NCBI GenBank assembly: GCA_903925075.1
Contig: CAIYDQ010000174.1
Location: 1 to 60,425, forward strand
From: an uncultured Geobacter sp.
GTDB lineage: Bacteria; Desulfobacterota; Desulfuromonadia; Geobacterales; Geobacteraceae
Direction of reading: 5' to 3'
Length of the DNA stretch: 60,425 bases
In this document: in pieces, positions 22,922 to 31,106 of the stretch
Position numbering within the stretch: position 1 is the first letter of the stretch
Layout of the letters: every line of letters begins with the position of its first letter
Notes under the pieces: model-generated
Told to the model about the DNA's origin: nothing
What the model saw: only the letters and a program-made list of their open reading frames with translations
Databases searched by the model: none
Program-made: the position numbers and the translations under genes

Positions 22922-23992
22922 TTAATTGTGGTAGCTGCCGAACGTTTTTGCCGCCTCCACCATGGCCTGCACGTTTTCGGGCGGAGTTCGGGTCGGCAGC
23001 ACGCAGGCCGGCGCCAGGATGAAACCTCCCGGGTGATGCTTCATCTTTTCCAGGGTTTCCCGGCAAAGGGCGTGGATCTCGGCGGCGCTCCCCAAAAGCA
23101 GCGTGGTGGTCGGGATATTGCCGGCGACGATGTGGTCGGAGCCGAAGAAGGCCGCCGTGGCCGCCAGGTCCATTTCATGCCCCACGCTGAACACGGTGCG
23201 GGGGGCCAGCGGGATCGACTCCTTCCAGTGCGGCAGGTTCCTGGTGTGGTCGCCGCAGAGATGGATGAGCCATTTGCCGATCCCCTTAGCGATCAGTTTT
23301 TCGTGCAACTCGCGCACGTAAGGGACACTGAAGCGCTCGAAGATCTTCGGCGAAATCACCGCGTGCGCCTCCACCGGATAGGTGGAAAAGGCGGCGCAGT
23401 TTTCCGCGCCGAACTCCTCGATGAGCATCTCGGTCACGGCCAGCAGGTAGTCGGTCGCCTTGCGCAACAGTTGGTGCACCAGCGCCGGTTCCTTATAAAA
23501 CCAGCGCAGCAACAGGTCGGGGCCGGCGATCGAGCAGGCGATCCCCATCGGGGAGCTGCCGGGGAGGGATACTCCCGGAATGCCCTTAGCGCGCGCCAAA
23601 CGATAAAAGGCCAGCAATCTCCCAGCAGCCGGCGCCAGCCTTGGTTCCGGCTGCCGGAGCGTCTCCACGTCGGCCGCATCCTGCACGGCCCTGCGGCTCA
23701 AGTAGGGAAGGAAGTCCTGTTGCTCCTGCGGAAACCAGAGATCGCCGCCGAAATCCCAGCCGCTCCATTCCGGCACGCCGTAGCTGGGCGCCCCGTCGTA
23801 TCCGTGGCGGGCCAAGGCATCCAGTTGCACCTGGAGACACTTTTGGGGGTCCAGGTAGAACTCCTTGAGCGGCAGCCCGGCGCGAGCGGCCGTATAGGTG
23901 CTGGCCATCGGTATGATCGGCACCCGGTCCAGCCCCGATCCCATCGCCAGGGCTCGCATCCGCTGGGCGGAGGTCAGTCGGTCGTCGGACAT
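22922..23992 (-). CDS. Uroporphyrinogen decarboxylase-fold methyltransferase (MtaA/CmuA-like)
   Basis: A 356-aa protein of the UroD superfamily. The zinc motif of the MtaA/MtbA/CmuA branch is present: HLCGD (His-x-Cys) at about residue 244 and a later Cys in FILAPACVLP at about 325. True HemE decarboxylases lack this set. Family members move methyl groups between a corrinoid protein and a thiol or substrate. No corrinoid-binding protein gene is adjacent, so a partner must be encoded elsewhere or the reaction differs. The start follows AAGGGGAG. It is placed in the middle of the transporter operon, which suggests it acts on the imported compound. Confidence 0.85.
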   Translation of the reverse strand: MSDDRLTSAQRMRALAMGSGLDRVPIIPMASTYTAARAGLPLKEFYLDPQKCLQVQLDALARHGYDGAPSYGVPEWSGWDFGGDLWFPQEQQDFLPYLSRRAVQDAADVETLRQPEPRLAPAAGRLLAFYRLARAKGIPGVSLPGSSPMGIACSIAGPDLLLRWFYKEPALVHQLLRKATDYLLAVTEMLIEEFGAENCAAFSTYPVEAHAVISPKIFERFSVPYVRELHEKLIAKGIGKWLIHLCGDHTRNLPHWKESIPLAPRTVFSVGHEMDLAATAAFFGSDHIVAGNIPTTTLLLGSAAEIHALCRETLEKMKHHPGGFILAPACVLPTRTPPENVQAMVEAAKTFGSYHN

Positions 23993-24041
23993 ACGGCTCC
24001 CCTTGCAGGTAAACAGAGATGGGCGCGGCCGCGCCTGCGGG

Positions 24042-24815
24042 TCACTCGGTCGGTTGCCATTTGAGCAGGCGTTTTTCCGTTATCTTCAGCCCCACATTGC
24101 CAAGGGCCATGATCGCCGTCAAGAGCACGATGCAGGACATCACCCGGGTGGTGTCGTACATCCCTCCGGCCGATTGTATCATCCACCCCAATCCCGCCTC
24201 CGCGCCGATATATTCGCCGACCAGCGCGCCCAAAAGAGAGGCACCGAGAGCCGCCCTCAGCCCCGCGAGTATCCAGGGGACGCAGGAGGGCAAAATGACC
24301 TTGCGCAGGATCTGGCCGCCGCTGCCTCCCATGAGCCTGACGGCGTTCACCAGCGAGCGGTCCACGTTGCGGTAGCCCGCATAGGTGTTGAAGAAAATCA
24401 GGAAGAACACCATGATGGCGGACATGAAGATCTTCGATTTGATCCCCACGCCGAACCAGAGGATGAAAAGCGGACCGAGCGCCAGCTTGGGTATGCCGTA
24501 GAGCGCCACCATGATCGGGTCCAGCACCCGCGCCAAGAGCTCCAGCCTCCCCAGCACAAAGGCGACCACGATCCCCGAAACCGTCCCCGCCGCCAGCCCG
24601 ATAAAGGCTTCTTTCAGGGTGATTTTCAGATGGGGCAGGATCTCGCCCGAAACCAGGATCTTGTTCAGGTCGGCCAGGATCAGCGAGGGCCGGCTGAAGA
24701 AGAACGGGTCGATCAGCTTGCGGCGCACACCCAGCTCCCACCCCGCCGCCAGCAGGACGACCAGCAGGGCGCGCAGCAGCATGACGCCGGCCTCGCCGCG
24801 GCTAAAATTTCTCAC
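24042..24815 (-). CDS. ABC transporter permease (SsuC/TauC-like)
   Basis: A 257-aa membrane protein with about six hydrophobic segments and the EAA-type cytoplasmic loop (NAVRLMGGSGGQILRKVILP, about 160-180) that contacts the ATPase. It belongs to the BPD_transp_1 family of nitrate/sulfonate/taurine importers. Translation starts at a GTG after AAGGAGGCGGCA and overlaps the ATPase gene by 14 bp. It is followed after 49 bp by the methyltransferase gene. Confidence 0.92.
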   Translation of the reverse strand: MRNFSRGEAGVMLLRALLVVLLAAGWELGVRRKLIDPFFFSRPSLILADLNKILVSGEILPHLKITLKEAFIGLAAGTVSGIVVAFVLGRLELLARVLDPIMVALYGIPKLALGPLFILWFGVGIKSKIFMSAIMVFFLIFFNTYAGYRNVDRSLVNAVRLMGGSGGQILRKVILPSCVPWILAGLRAALGASLLGALVGEYIGAEAGLGWMIQSAGGMYDTTRVMSCIVLLTAIMALGNVGLKITEKRLLKWQPTE

Positions 24816-25683
24816 TGCCGCCTCCTTGCGCCTTGATCACTTCGCTCTTGAGATCCTTCCAGATGAGCCGCTGCAGCTCGAAGAACTGGGGGTCGAGATG
24901 GGTTTCGAAGGCCGAACGCGGGCGCGGAATCGGTATCGGGTACTGCGACTTGACGGTGGAAGGTCGGGCGGTCATCAGCACCACCCGGTCGGCGAGGGTG
25001 ATCGCCTCGGACAGATCATGAGTCACGAAGACGATGGTCTTGCGCGTCTCCTGCCAGATCCGCAGGATCTCGTCCTGAAGGGTTTCCCGGGTGAAAACGT
25101 CCAGCGCGCCGAACGGCTCGTCCATGAAGATGATCTCCGGGTCCATGGCCAGACAGCGGATGATGCCGACCCGTTTTTTCATGCCGCCGGAGAGTTCCGC
25201 CGGAAAGCTGTCCTCGAAGCCGCTCAGGCCGGTCTTGTCGATCAGGGATCGGGCGATCTCGCGCCGCTGTTTTTTCGGGACCCCCTTGATCTCCAGCCCC
25301 AGTTCCACGTTGGCCAGCACCGTGCGCCAGGGAAGCAGCGAATCGACCTGCGAGATATAGCCGATCCGGTGGCTGATGCCGCTCATGGGAAGACCGTCCA
25401 AACTGACCTCTCCCGAGGTGGGCCGGCCCAGACCGGAGACGATATTGAGCAGGGTGCTCTTGCCGCAGCCGCTTGGTCCTACGATGGCGACGAATTCGTG
25501 ATCGCGGACCTCCAGATTCACCTGCGTGAGCGCCTCGGTCCGCTTCCCGTTGGCCGAGATGAAGGTATGGTTCACGTTGCGAACGGCGAGCTTTACCGGA
25601 GCTTCGGCCCCCTGCCCGGCGGTTGCAGGACGCCGATCATTATCCGCGCCATCCCCGTCGTTGTAACCTAAGCTTGGCGACAC
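24802..25683 (-). CDS. ABC transporter ATP-binding protein (SsuB/TauB-like)
   Basis: A 293-aa ATPase. Walker A GPSGCGKST, Q-loop YISQVDSLLPW, signature LSGGMKKRVGI, Walker B IIFMDEPFGALD and the H-loop FVTHD are all intact. It powers import through the adjacent permease. A GTG at 25683, 8 nt after GGGGAGG, is the best start; longer forms reaching 25785 have no ribosome binding site. First gene of the five-gene operon. Confidence 0.9.
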   Translation of the reverse strand: MSPSLGYNDGDGADNDRRPATAGQGAEAPVKLAVRNVNHTFISANGKRTEALTQVNLEVRDHEFVAIVGPSGCGKSTLLNIVSGLGRPTSGEVSLDGLPMSGISHRIGYISQVDSLLPWRTVLANVELGLEIKGVPKKQRREIARSLIDKTGLSGFEDSFPAELSGGMKKRVGIIRCLAMDPEIIFMDEPFGALDVFTRETLQDEILRIWQETRKTIVFVTHDLSEAITLADRVVLMTARPSTVKSQYPIPIPRPRSAFETHLDPQFFELQRLIWKDLKSEVIKAQGGGSEKF

Positions 25684-25820
25684 CCTCACACCTCCCCAAA
25701 AAACACCCTCGCGCAGCGCCCATACGTCCGGCGGCGCAACCATCCCGGGCCCAGTTCGCCACTGCATCGCAGCAGGAATTAACATCCCGGATTTATTATA
25801 CGGATAGACCTATAAGTCAA

Positions 25821-25844
25821 ATTGTTTATTTCGATAAAAACAAT
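25821..25844. promoter_or_regulatory. Inverted repeat and AT-rich promoter region upstream of the ABC operon
   Basis: ATTGTTT and AAACAAT arms surround a TCGA-centred core, a likely operator. Just downstream on the minus strand are TTGACT and TATAAT elements, although their 14-bp spacing is short for one sigma-70 promoter. The operator lies about 140 bp before the ATPase start. Confidence 0.5.
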
Positions 25845-25891
25845 GAGTGCAACAGGCACAGCCGATAACGCGGGACAAACTGATGGGCACA

Positions 25892-26090
25892 GGCGCTAAC
25901 TTAAGGTTTCGTCGAGGCTCCCCCTTCCCCTGTGGGAGGGGGAGCCTCTTTGGTGCAAAGGTTCCTTAAGTCAGCGCCAGTGCTCTTGATGGGGGAGCGC
26001 CTGTCCGCCGAAGCCTTGGCGAAGGAGGGAGGGGAGAAATGCCAGATCGCGAGCTTAACTTAACAGCAGTGGAGGCGGGGTGGTGTTGAT
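25892..26090. repeat. Composite intergenic repeat with a long hairpin (family 2, copy A)
   Basis: Outer arms GGCGCTAACTTAAGG (25892-25906) and CCTTAAGTCAGCGCC (25964-25978) enclose inner arms GAGGCTCCCCCT / AGGGGGAGCCTC, making a long nested hairpin. The following segment (GGGGAGAAATGCCAGATCGC, GAGCTTAACTTAACAGCAGT) matches phrases found at 40303-40400. It fills the gap between the ABC operon and the cyclic-nucleotide-binding gene. Confidence 0.65.
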
Positions 26091-26101
26091 TGGAAGCAGC
26101 G

Positions 26102-26638
26102 CTATTGGAAGAAGGAGTTGGGAAAATGGGACGTTTGCGACACCGCATTGCTGGCTAAGGTCTCAGCCAGCAAATCCGTGGTATTCCTGAGGCGAGTCGC
26201 CAGCAACAGGGCGATATTGAAGATGATTTTCGACCAGACGTACTGCGCGGTGTTGTGCATTTCAATCAGGTTTCTGCGGGTAAGCGAAAAGAGCACTGCA
26301 TCGGTGCTGGCGATAACCGAGGCGGAACGAGGTTGTTCGTCGAGAACCGACAGCTCCCCTACCGACTCTCCCGGACCAAGCGTGGCAACCACCTGCTTGG
26401 ACGGCAAGCCAAGCCCTTTGACTATGGAGACAGTGCCTGCGGCAATCAAGCAGAGGAAGGCTTCCTGGTCACCTTCTTCGTATATTTTGGATCCGGCGGG
26501 AACCTTCAAGGTGAGGAAGAAAGGCGATATGGTTTTAAGCTCGGAAAAGCTTATGCCGGCGCATAAAAAGGATTTGGAAAGGACGCCCAAAAGTTCACCT
26601 TCCGGCACTATGATCTCTTTATAATCCTTTCTTTTCAT
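26102..26638 (-). CDS. Cyclic-nucleotide-binding domain protein without DNA-binding domain
   Basis: A 178-aa protein with one Crp/PKA-type cNMP fold (about 20-145). The phosphate-binding cassette is recognisable: GPGESVGELSVLDEQPRSASVIA contains the Gly-Glu and Arg that hold the cyclic phosphate. The C-terminal helix (about 135-160) is hydrophobic and amphipathic, and there is no helix-turn-helix. It is therefore a stand-alone sensor or regulatory subunit rather than a transcription factor. The start follows GGGGAG. It is isolated, and no partner is evident. Confidence 0.85.
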   Translation of the reverse strand: MKRKDYKEIIVPEGELLGVLSKSFLCAGISFSELKTISPFFLTLKVPAGSKIYEEGDQEAFLCLIAAGTVSIVKGLGLPSKQVVATLGPGESVGELSVLDEQPRSASVIASTDAVLFSLTRRNLIEMHNTAQYVWSKIIFNIALLLATRLRNTTDLLAETLASNAVSQTSHFPNSFFQ

Positions 26639-26880
26639 GACGGCTCCCCATGCAAGTTGGTTGACTAGGCGTAACTCTCCAGAGTTTCAGGGACTTTTCG
26701 ATTAAATGTCGCGCTGCAGCCGGCGGGACCGTCCAGCAAACCAAGCATTGCCTTTTAACATGAAAATGGCATAAAATTCAAGCCATATGTTGGTCGTATC
26801 GGTAGCCAATCGGTCTTAGGCGAGAAAATCACCGGCGGCATGGCTGGCAGCGCTTAACCCCCTGTCGACCGGCCAGGAGC

Positions 26881-26908
26881 TTGATAAAACGGCATTTTCC
26901 ACTAGAAT
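26881..26908 (+). promoter_or_regulatory. Sigma-70 promoter for the small gene at 27078
   Basis: TTGATA and TAGAAT, 16 bp apart, each match five of six consensus bases. The leader would be about 160 nt and contains a small hairpin (CAAGAT/ATCTTG near 26972-26991). The rest of the 26639-27077 gap shows nothing else clear. Confidence 0.5.
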
Positions 26909-27077
26909 GTAATCGGAGCGAAAGTCGGCGAACGGCGCCCGGGAAAACAAGCTGCTGGTCCACAATAATTCTCAAGATTTCGTCGGATCTTGCCGATAAC
27001 GCATACCATGGTTACCTGATTAGAAAAGCGTTTCAACAGTGGTCGCTGACCCACATTTTCCTAGAGAGGTTTACAGA

Positions 27078-27389
27078 ATGGCTACTTTACCGGGTGATTG
27101 GAGTACGGGCGGCGAACCGACCGTCGTCAAACAAATTTTGTCCAAGTATCTGTCCACGGGAGCCCGCGCCAGCGTCGCGTTAGTGCGAAGCGACGGGGCA
27201 TACAAGGCCATGCTTTACGTCAGCGACCGCCGGGTTAACGGTCCTGCCGAGCCCCAGCCGCTGGATGTCCCCAAAGGCGACATAACCCACTGGATGGGCA
27301 ACAAGCCGGCAGTCGGGCTGACGGCTGAAGAAGCGCAGAAGATTATCTGGGAAGTCAGTGAGTGGACGAAGCGCAACGAAGAAAAATAA
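27078..27389 (+). CDS. Conserved-looking small hypothetical protein
   Basis: A 103-aa soluble protein that I do not recognise. The N-terminus has WSTGGEPTVVKQILSKYLST, then a beta-rich middle (ARASVALVRSDGAYKAMLYVSDR) and a helical end (TAEEAQKIIWEVSEWTKRNEEK). No Cys, signal peptide or membrane segment is present. The ATG follows AGAGAGGTTTACAGA, and an own promoter and a downstream hairpin support a real monocistronic gene. Confidence 0.7.
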   Translation: MATLPGDWSTGGEPTVVKQILSKYLSTGARASVALVRSDGAYKAMLYVSDRRVNGPAEPQPLDVPKGDITHWMGNKPAVGLTAEEAQKIIWEVSEWTKRNEEK

Positions 27390-27436
27390 CCCGCCCCGCC
27401 TTGCCGAGCCTTGCCCAATCGATCCTTATGCTGAAC

Positions 27437-27469
27437 AGCGGTCAGGGCGTTCTCGCCGCCCTGACCGCT
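27437..27469. terminator. Hairpin between convergent genes
   Basis: A perfect 13-bp stem (AGCGGTCAGGGCG with its complement) with a 7-nt loop. It lies between the small gene at 27078 and tpx. There is no long T-run, so termination strength is uncertain. Confidence 0.6.
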
Positions 27470-27526
27470 TGTGAGCCGTTTGTGCAATCAACCGGGAATC
27501 CGGGAATCGGCCGGCGGAACCGGTGA

Positions 27527-28030
27527 CTAGAGGAGTTGGCGCGCAGCGGCGATCACGGCGTCGTAATCCGGCTCCTGGGTTACCTCGGACACGTGCTGAA
27601 GATAGCGGATGGTATTGCCGCGGTCGAGCACGAAAATGGAGCGCGAGAGCAGTTTGAGCTCGTCGATCAGCACCCCGTAAGCGAGGCCCAAAGAGCGGTC
27701 GCGGTAGTCGGAGAGGGTGACTACCTTGTCGATCCCCGCCGCCCCGCACCACCTCTTCTGGGCAAAGGGGAGGTCCAGGCTGACCGTCAAGAGCACGACG
27801 TCGCCCGGCAAGCCGGCAGCCTCCTGATTGAAGCGCCGGGTCTCGGTATCGCAGACCGGCGTGTCCAGGGAAGGAACCGTGCTGATAATCTTGATTTTAT
27901 CCCCGTAGCTGGCCAGGCTTACCGGCGCCAGAGAGTTGTCCACCACGGAAAAATCCGGTGCGGCGTCGCCCACCTTCAACTCCGGCCCCACCAGCGTCAT
28001 AGGGTTCCCCTTAAACGTGATCTTCGGCAT
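27527..28030 (-). CDS. tpx: Thiol peroxidase Tpx (atypical 2-Cys peroxiredoxin)
   Basis: A 167-aa peroxiredoxin. The peroxidatic Cys lies in PSLDTPVCDTETRRFN and the resolving Cys in KRWCGAAG, about 34 residues apart as in Tpx enzymes. It reduces peroxides in the cytoplasm or periplasm using thioredoxin; no signal peptide is seen, so it is cytoplasmic here. The start at 28030 follows AAGGAGG and gives the usual length; a longer reading to 28282 is not supported. Confidence 0.96.
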   Translation of the reverse strand: MPKITFKGNPMTLVGPELKVGDAAPDFSVVDNSLAPVSLASYGDKIKIISTVPSLDTPVCDTETRRFNQEAAGLPGDVVLLTVSLDLPFAQKRWCGAAGIDKVVTLSDYRDRSLGLAYGVLIDELKLLSRSIFVLDRGNTIRYLQHVSEVTQEPDYDAVIAAARQLL

Positions 28031-28253
28031 AATGCCCTCCTTGGAATTCTTTTTTTTATTCAGACTAATGACGTTGTTATTCCCCATTCCGCCCCCGCCT
28101 GTCAAGAGATATCCATGCGGATGTCTTCCTTGCAAGATCTTGGCGGTTTCTATAAGATAGCCGCTGGGCGCCTTGCGGGAAATTCCTGGACCCGGACGCG
28201 ATGCAAGCTGCCGGTCCTCGACCGACCACCCGCTCCCCCCTTCGGAGGACGAG

Positions 28254-30167
28254 ATGCCATTCGATTTGACCGCTCGCATCAACCGGCCATGGTCGCGCTA
28301 TCTGATCGCCATAATTGCCGTGGCGGCTGCCGCCGCCGTGCGAGCGCAATTTCTCGGCAGCCTCGGTCCACGCACCCCGTTCCTGACCTTTTTTCCTGCG
28401 GTGACCATCGTCGCGCTGCTTGCGGGCCTTCCCGCCGGGCTGTTGGCGACCGCCCTCTCCGCAGCCTACCTTGTCTCCAGCCTGGACCCGGCAGTCCATT
28501 CCCTCATCCTTCAAAACGACGTCGACAGGCTCGGCATGGCGATCTTCGTCACGAGCTGTGTCCTGATCTGTTTTGTCGCAAAAAGGCTGCATAGCGCCCG
28601 GAAAAGGGCCGCGGACGCGGAATCTCGGGCCAAACTCGCCGAGCAGCAACGACTGAACGAGGCGAAGCTGCTGGACAGCGAAGCGCGCCACCGCTTTCTC
28701 TTCGAGAACAGCCTGGATGCGGTTTTTCTGACGACCTGGGACGGCGACATCATCGCCGCCAACCGCGCCTCCTGCCAGCTCTTCGGCATGACCGAGGACG
28801 AGTTGCGCCGCGCCGGACGCACCGGGCTGCTCGACCACTCCGATCCGCGCGTTGCCGATTACCTGAAGGGGCGCGCCGAACAGGGGAGCATCAGGAGTGA
28901 AATCTTCCAGCTGCGCAAGGACGGCAGCAGATTCCCTGCGGAGATCAGCGCGGTGGTCATGGATGGGGAAAAGAGCTCCTTCGTGATCCTGCGCGACATC
29001 ACCGAACGCAAGCAGGCAGAAGCAGCGCTGCGCGAAAGCAAGCAGCAATACGAGAACCTGGTCTCCCGAATCTCCGTCGGAGTCTACATCCTGCGCAGCG
29101 TCCCGGACGGCGCCTTCGCGCTGGATTACGTGAGCCCCAGGATGGCGGAAATCCTCGAGGTAAGCGTCGCCCGCCTTCTTGAAGACGCCCATAGCTTTTT
29201 CGGGAAAATCCACCCGGACGATCTGGATTCGTTTGACACCTTGAACAGGGAGGGGATAAAAAATCTGCAGCCGTTCGATTGGGAGGGGCGCTTTCTGGTC
29301 GAGGGGGGGATCAAATGGCTGCAGTTCAAGTCGTCTCCCGAACCGCTGGAGAGCGGAGACGTCCTTTGGCACGGCGTCGTCTCCGACACCACCAAGATCA
29401 AGCTGGCCGAAGAGGCGGTCCTCGCCCTCAACGCCGGGCTCGAACAAAGGGTGAGGGAGCGCACCGCGGAGTTGGAGGCCGCCGTTCGCGAGCAGGAGTC
29501 CTTCAGCTACTCGGTCTCCCATGATCTGCGCGCGCCGCTGCGTCACATAAACGGCTTCAGCGCCATCCTGGCGGAAGACTACGGGAGTTCCCTTCCCCCA
29601 AAAGCCCTTAACTATCTGCAGCGCATAGAGGGCGCAACCAGCCGGATGGGAGCCATGATAGACCACCTGCTGGAGCTGTCGCGGGTCAGCCGGATCGAGT
29701 TGGAGCGCAACAGCGTCGACCTCAGCGAACTGGCCGCGGAGGTGGCCGTCATGCTGCGGGAGACCGAACCACAACGGTGCGTGGAATTTTCCATCGAAAA
29801 GGGCTTGTCCGTCCGGGGTGATCGCAAGCTACTCGGGCAGCTGCTGGAGAACCTGATCGGCAACGCCTGGAAATACAGCTCGGGGAAGCCGTCCGCACTG
29901 ATCGAATTCGGCAGCATCAGCGAAGGCGGGCAGGAAACCTTCTTTGTGCGAGACGACGGCGTCGGTTTCGACATGGCCTACAGCGGCAAGCTGTTCGAAG
30001 TCTTCCAGCGGCTGCACGGCGAGGAGTTCGAGGGAACCGGCATAGGGCTGGCTACGGCGCACCGGATCGTCCAACGGCACGGCGGCACCATCTGGGCGCA
30101 CGGGCAGATCAACCAAGGCGCCACCTTCTATTTCGCGCTGGCGCAACCGGCTGCGGGCAAAAAATAA
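28254..30167 (+). CDS. Membrane PAS sensor histidine kinase with DUF4118-like N-terminus
   Basis: A 637-aa kinase. Three to four hydrophobic segments at about 15-110 match the DUF4118 module seen in KdpD-like and PAS kinases. Two PAS domains follow (about 145-265 and 270-390), then a coiled coil, HisKA (SFSYSVSHDLRAPLRHINGF) and HATPase_c (ENLIGNAWKYS, DDGVGFDMAY, GTGIGLATAHRI). The catalytic half is closely similar to that of the kinase at 43022-44194, so they are paralogues. The ATG follows GGAGGACGAG. No response regulator is adjacent. Confidence 0.9.
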   Translation: MPFDLTARINRPWSRYLIAIIAVAAAAAVRAQFLGSLGPRTPFLTFFPAVTIVALLAGLPAGLLATALSAAYLVSSLDPAVHSLILQNDVDRLGMAIFVTSCVLICFVAKRLHSARKRAADAESRAKLAEQQRLNEAKLLDSEARHRFLFENSLDAVFLTTWDGDIIAANRASCQLFGMTEDELRRAGRTGLLDHSDPRVADYLKGRAEQGSIRSEIFQLRKDGSRFPAEISAVVMDGEKSSFVILRDITERKQAEAALRESKQQYENLVSRISVGVYILRSVPDGAFALDYVSPRMAEILEVSVARLLEDAHSFFGKIHPDDLDSFDTLNREGIKNLQPFDWEGRFLVEGGIKWLQFKSSPEPLESGDVLWHGVVSDTTKIKLAEEAVLALNAGLEQRVRERTAELEAAVREQESFSYSVSHDLRAPLRHINGFSAILAEDYGSSLPPKALNYLQRIEGATSRMGAMIDHLLELSRVSRIELERNSVDLSELAAEVAVMLRETEPQRCVEFSIEKGLSVRGDRKLLGQLLENLIGNAWKYSSGKPSALIEFGSISEGGQETFFVRDDGVGFDMAYSGKLFEVFQRLHGEEFEGTGIGLATAHRIVQRHGGTIWAHGQINQGATFYFALAQPAAGKK

Positions 30168-30242
30168 ATCCGACCGCGCCTAAGACTCAACCCTCCTCCC
30201 TTCCCTCGGCAGCGCAGTTAAATCCTCTATCCGCTCGCCACA

Positions 30243-30328
30243 CGGCTGGCAACCATTTTACCTGGCGGCAAGACGGCGAGCCTGCAGGCACGCCGAAAAC
30301 AGCCGGCGGGAAGGTTGCAAACAGCCGC
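30243..30328. repeat. Imperfect inverted repeat in the gap before bfr
   Basis: CGGCTGGCAACC (30243 on) and GGTTGCAAACAGCCG pair with a small bulge around a 55-nt GC-rich middle that itself has GGCG/CGCC steps. It lies in the 308-bp gap between the PAS kinase and bfr. A TATAGT -10-like hexamer follows near 30400, but no good -35 was found. Confidence 0.4.
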
Positions 30329-30475
30329 CGTCCATTCGTTAGTACAAAATAATCCATCTTGTCGCCCGCTATCAAGGCATGCGCGCCGGACCCTGTTATA
30401 GTATCCAGCAGCGGTCGGACGGCGGCCCTGGTATTGGCCGTCGGGCTTACTCAACTTCAATCAGGAGGGTTCACT

Positions 30476-30943
30476 ATGAAAGGACACGAAAAGGTTATCG
30501 AAGCACTCAACGCAAGGCTTGCAGAGGAATTAACCGCAATCAACCAGTATTTCGTGCATGCCGAGATGTGCGAGAACTGGGGATACGAGCGACTGCACGG
30601 CATGATTCGCAAGCGCTCCATCGACGAGATGAAACATGCCGAGAAACTGATCGCACGCATCCTCTTCCTTGACGGCAAGCCGATCGTCAGCGCCCTGAAC
30701 AAAATCCATATCGGTCCCGAGGTGCCCAAGATTCACGAGAACGACCGCAGCGCCGAGGAGGCAGCCATCCGAGGCTACAATGAGAGTATCCGTCTGGCCG
30801 TGGAGCTTGGGGACAACGGCAGCCGCGAGTTACTTGAATCGATCCTCCGGGAGGAGGAGAGCCACATCGACGTGCTCGAAGCCCAGCTCGAGCAGATCAA
30901 GCAGATGGGAGTCCCGAATTATCTGGTTGAACAGATCGGCTGA
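30476..30943 (+). CDS. bfr: Bacterioferritin
   Basis: A 155-aa bacterioferritin. Ferroxidase ligands are in place: Glu18 (EELTAINQYF), Glu51 and His54 (IDEMKHAEK), Glu94, and Glu127/His130 (REEESHID). Met52 in IDEMKH is the inter-subunit haem ligand. It oxidises and stores iron in a 24-mer shell. The start follows AGGAGGGTTCACT. Confidence 0.97.
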   Translation: MKGHEKVIEALNARLAEELTAINQYFVHAEMCENWGYERLHGMIRKRSIDEMKHAEKLIARILFLDGKPIVSALNKIHIGPEVPKIHENDRSAEEAAIRGYNESIRLAVELGDNGSRELLESILREEESHIDVLEAQLEQIKQMGVPNYLVEQIG

Positions 30944-30961
30944 ACGATGTTCGCTGCGCTT

Positions 30962-31001
30962 GTCAAGGAATAGGCTCGCCCGCTCGGGCCTATTCCTTGA
31001 C
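30962..31001 (+). terminator. Hairpin after bfr
   Basis: A perfect 14-bp stem (GTCAAGGAATAGGC with its complement) and a 12-nt loop start 19 bp after the bfr stop. No U-tract follows, so it may protect the mRNA end or be a weak terminator. Confidence 0.55.
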
Positions 31002-31106
31002 CGGTTAACTGCGGCGATGCCGCTCCATCGGCGATTGCGGCTGCCATGCCCCCCTTTGGCAATATACCCGAGTGCCTCCCTTCAAGCGCCCCGCACATGC
31101 TTCGTT

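Noticed and set aside
28031-28282. Longer N-terminus for Tpx
   Set aside because: The standard Tpx start at 28030 has a strong AAGGAGG; the extension would be low-complexity and atypical.
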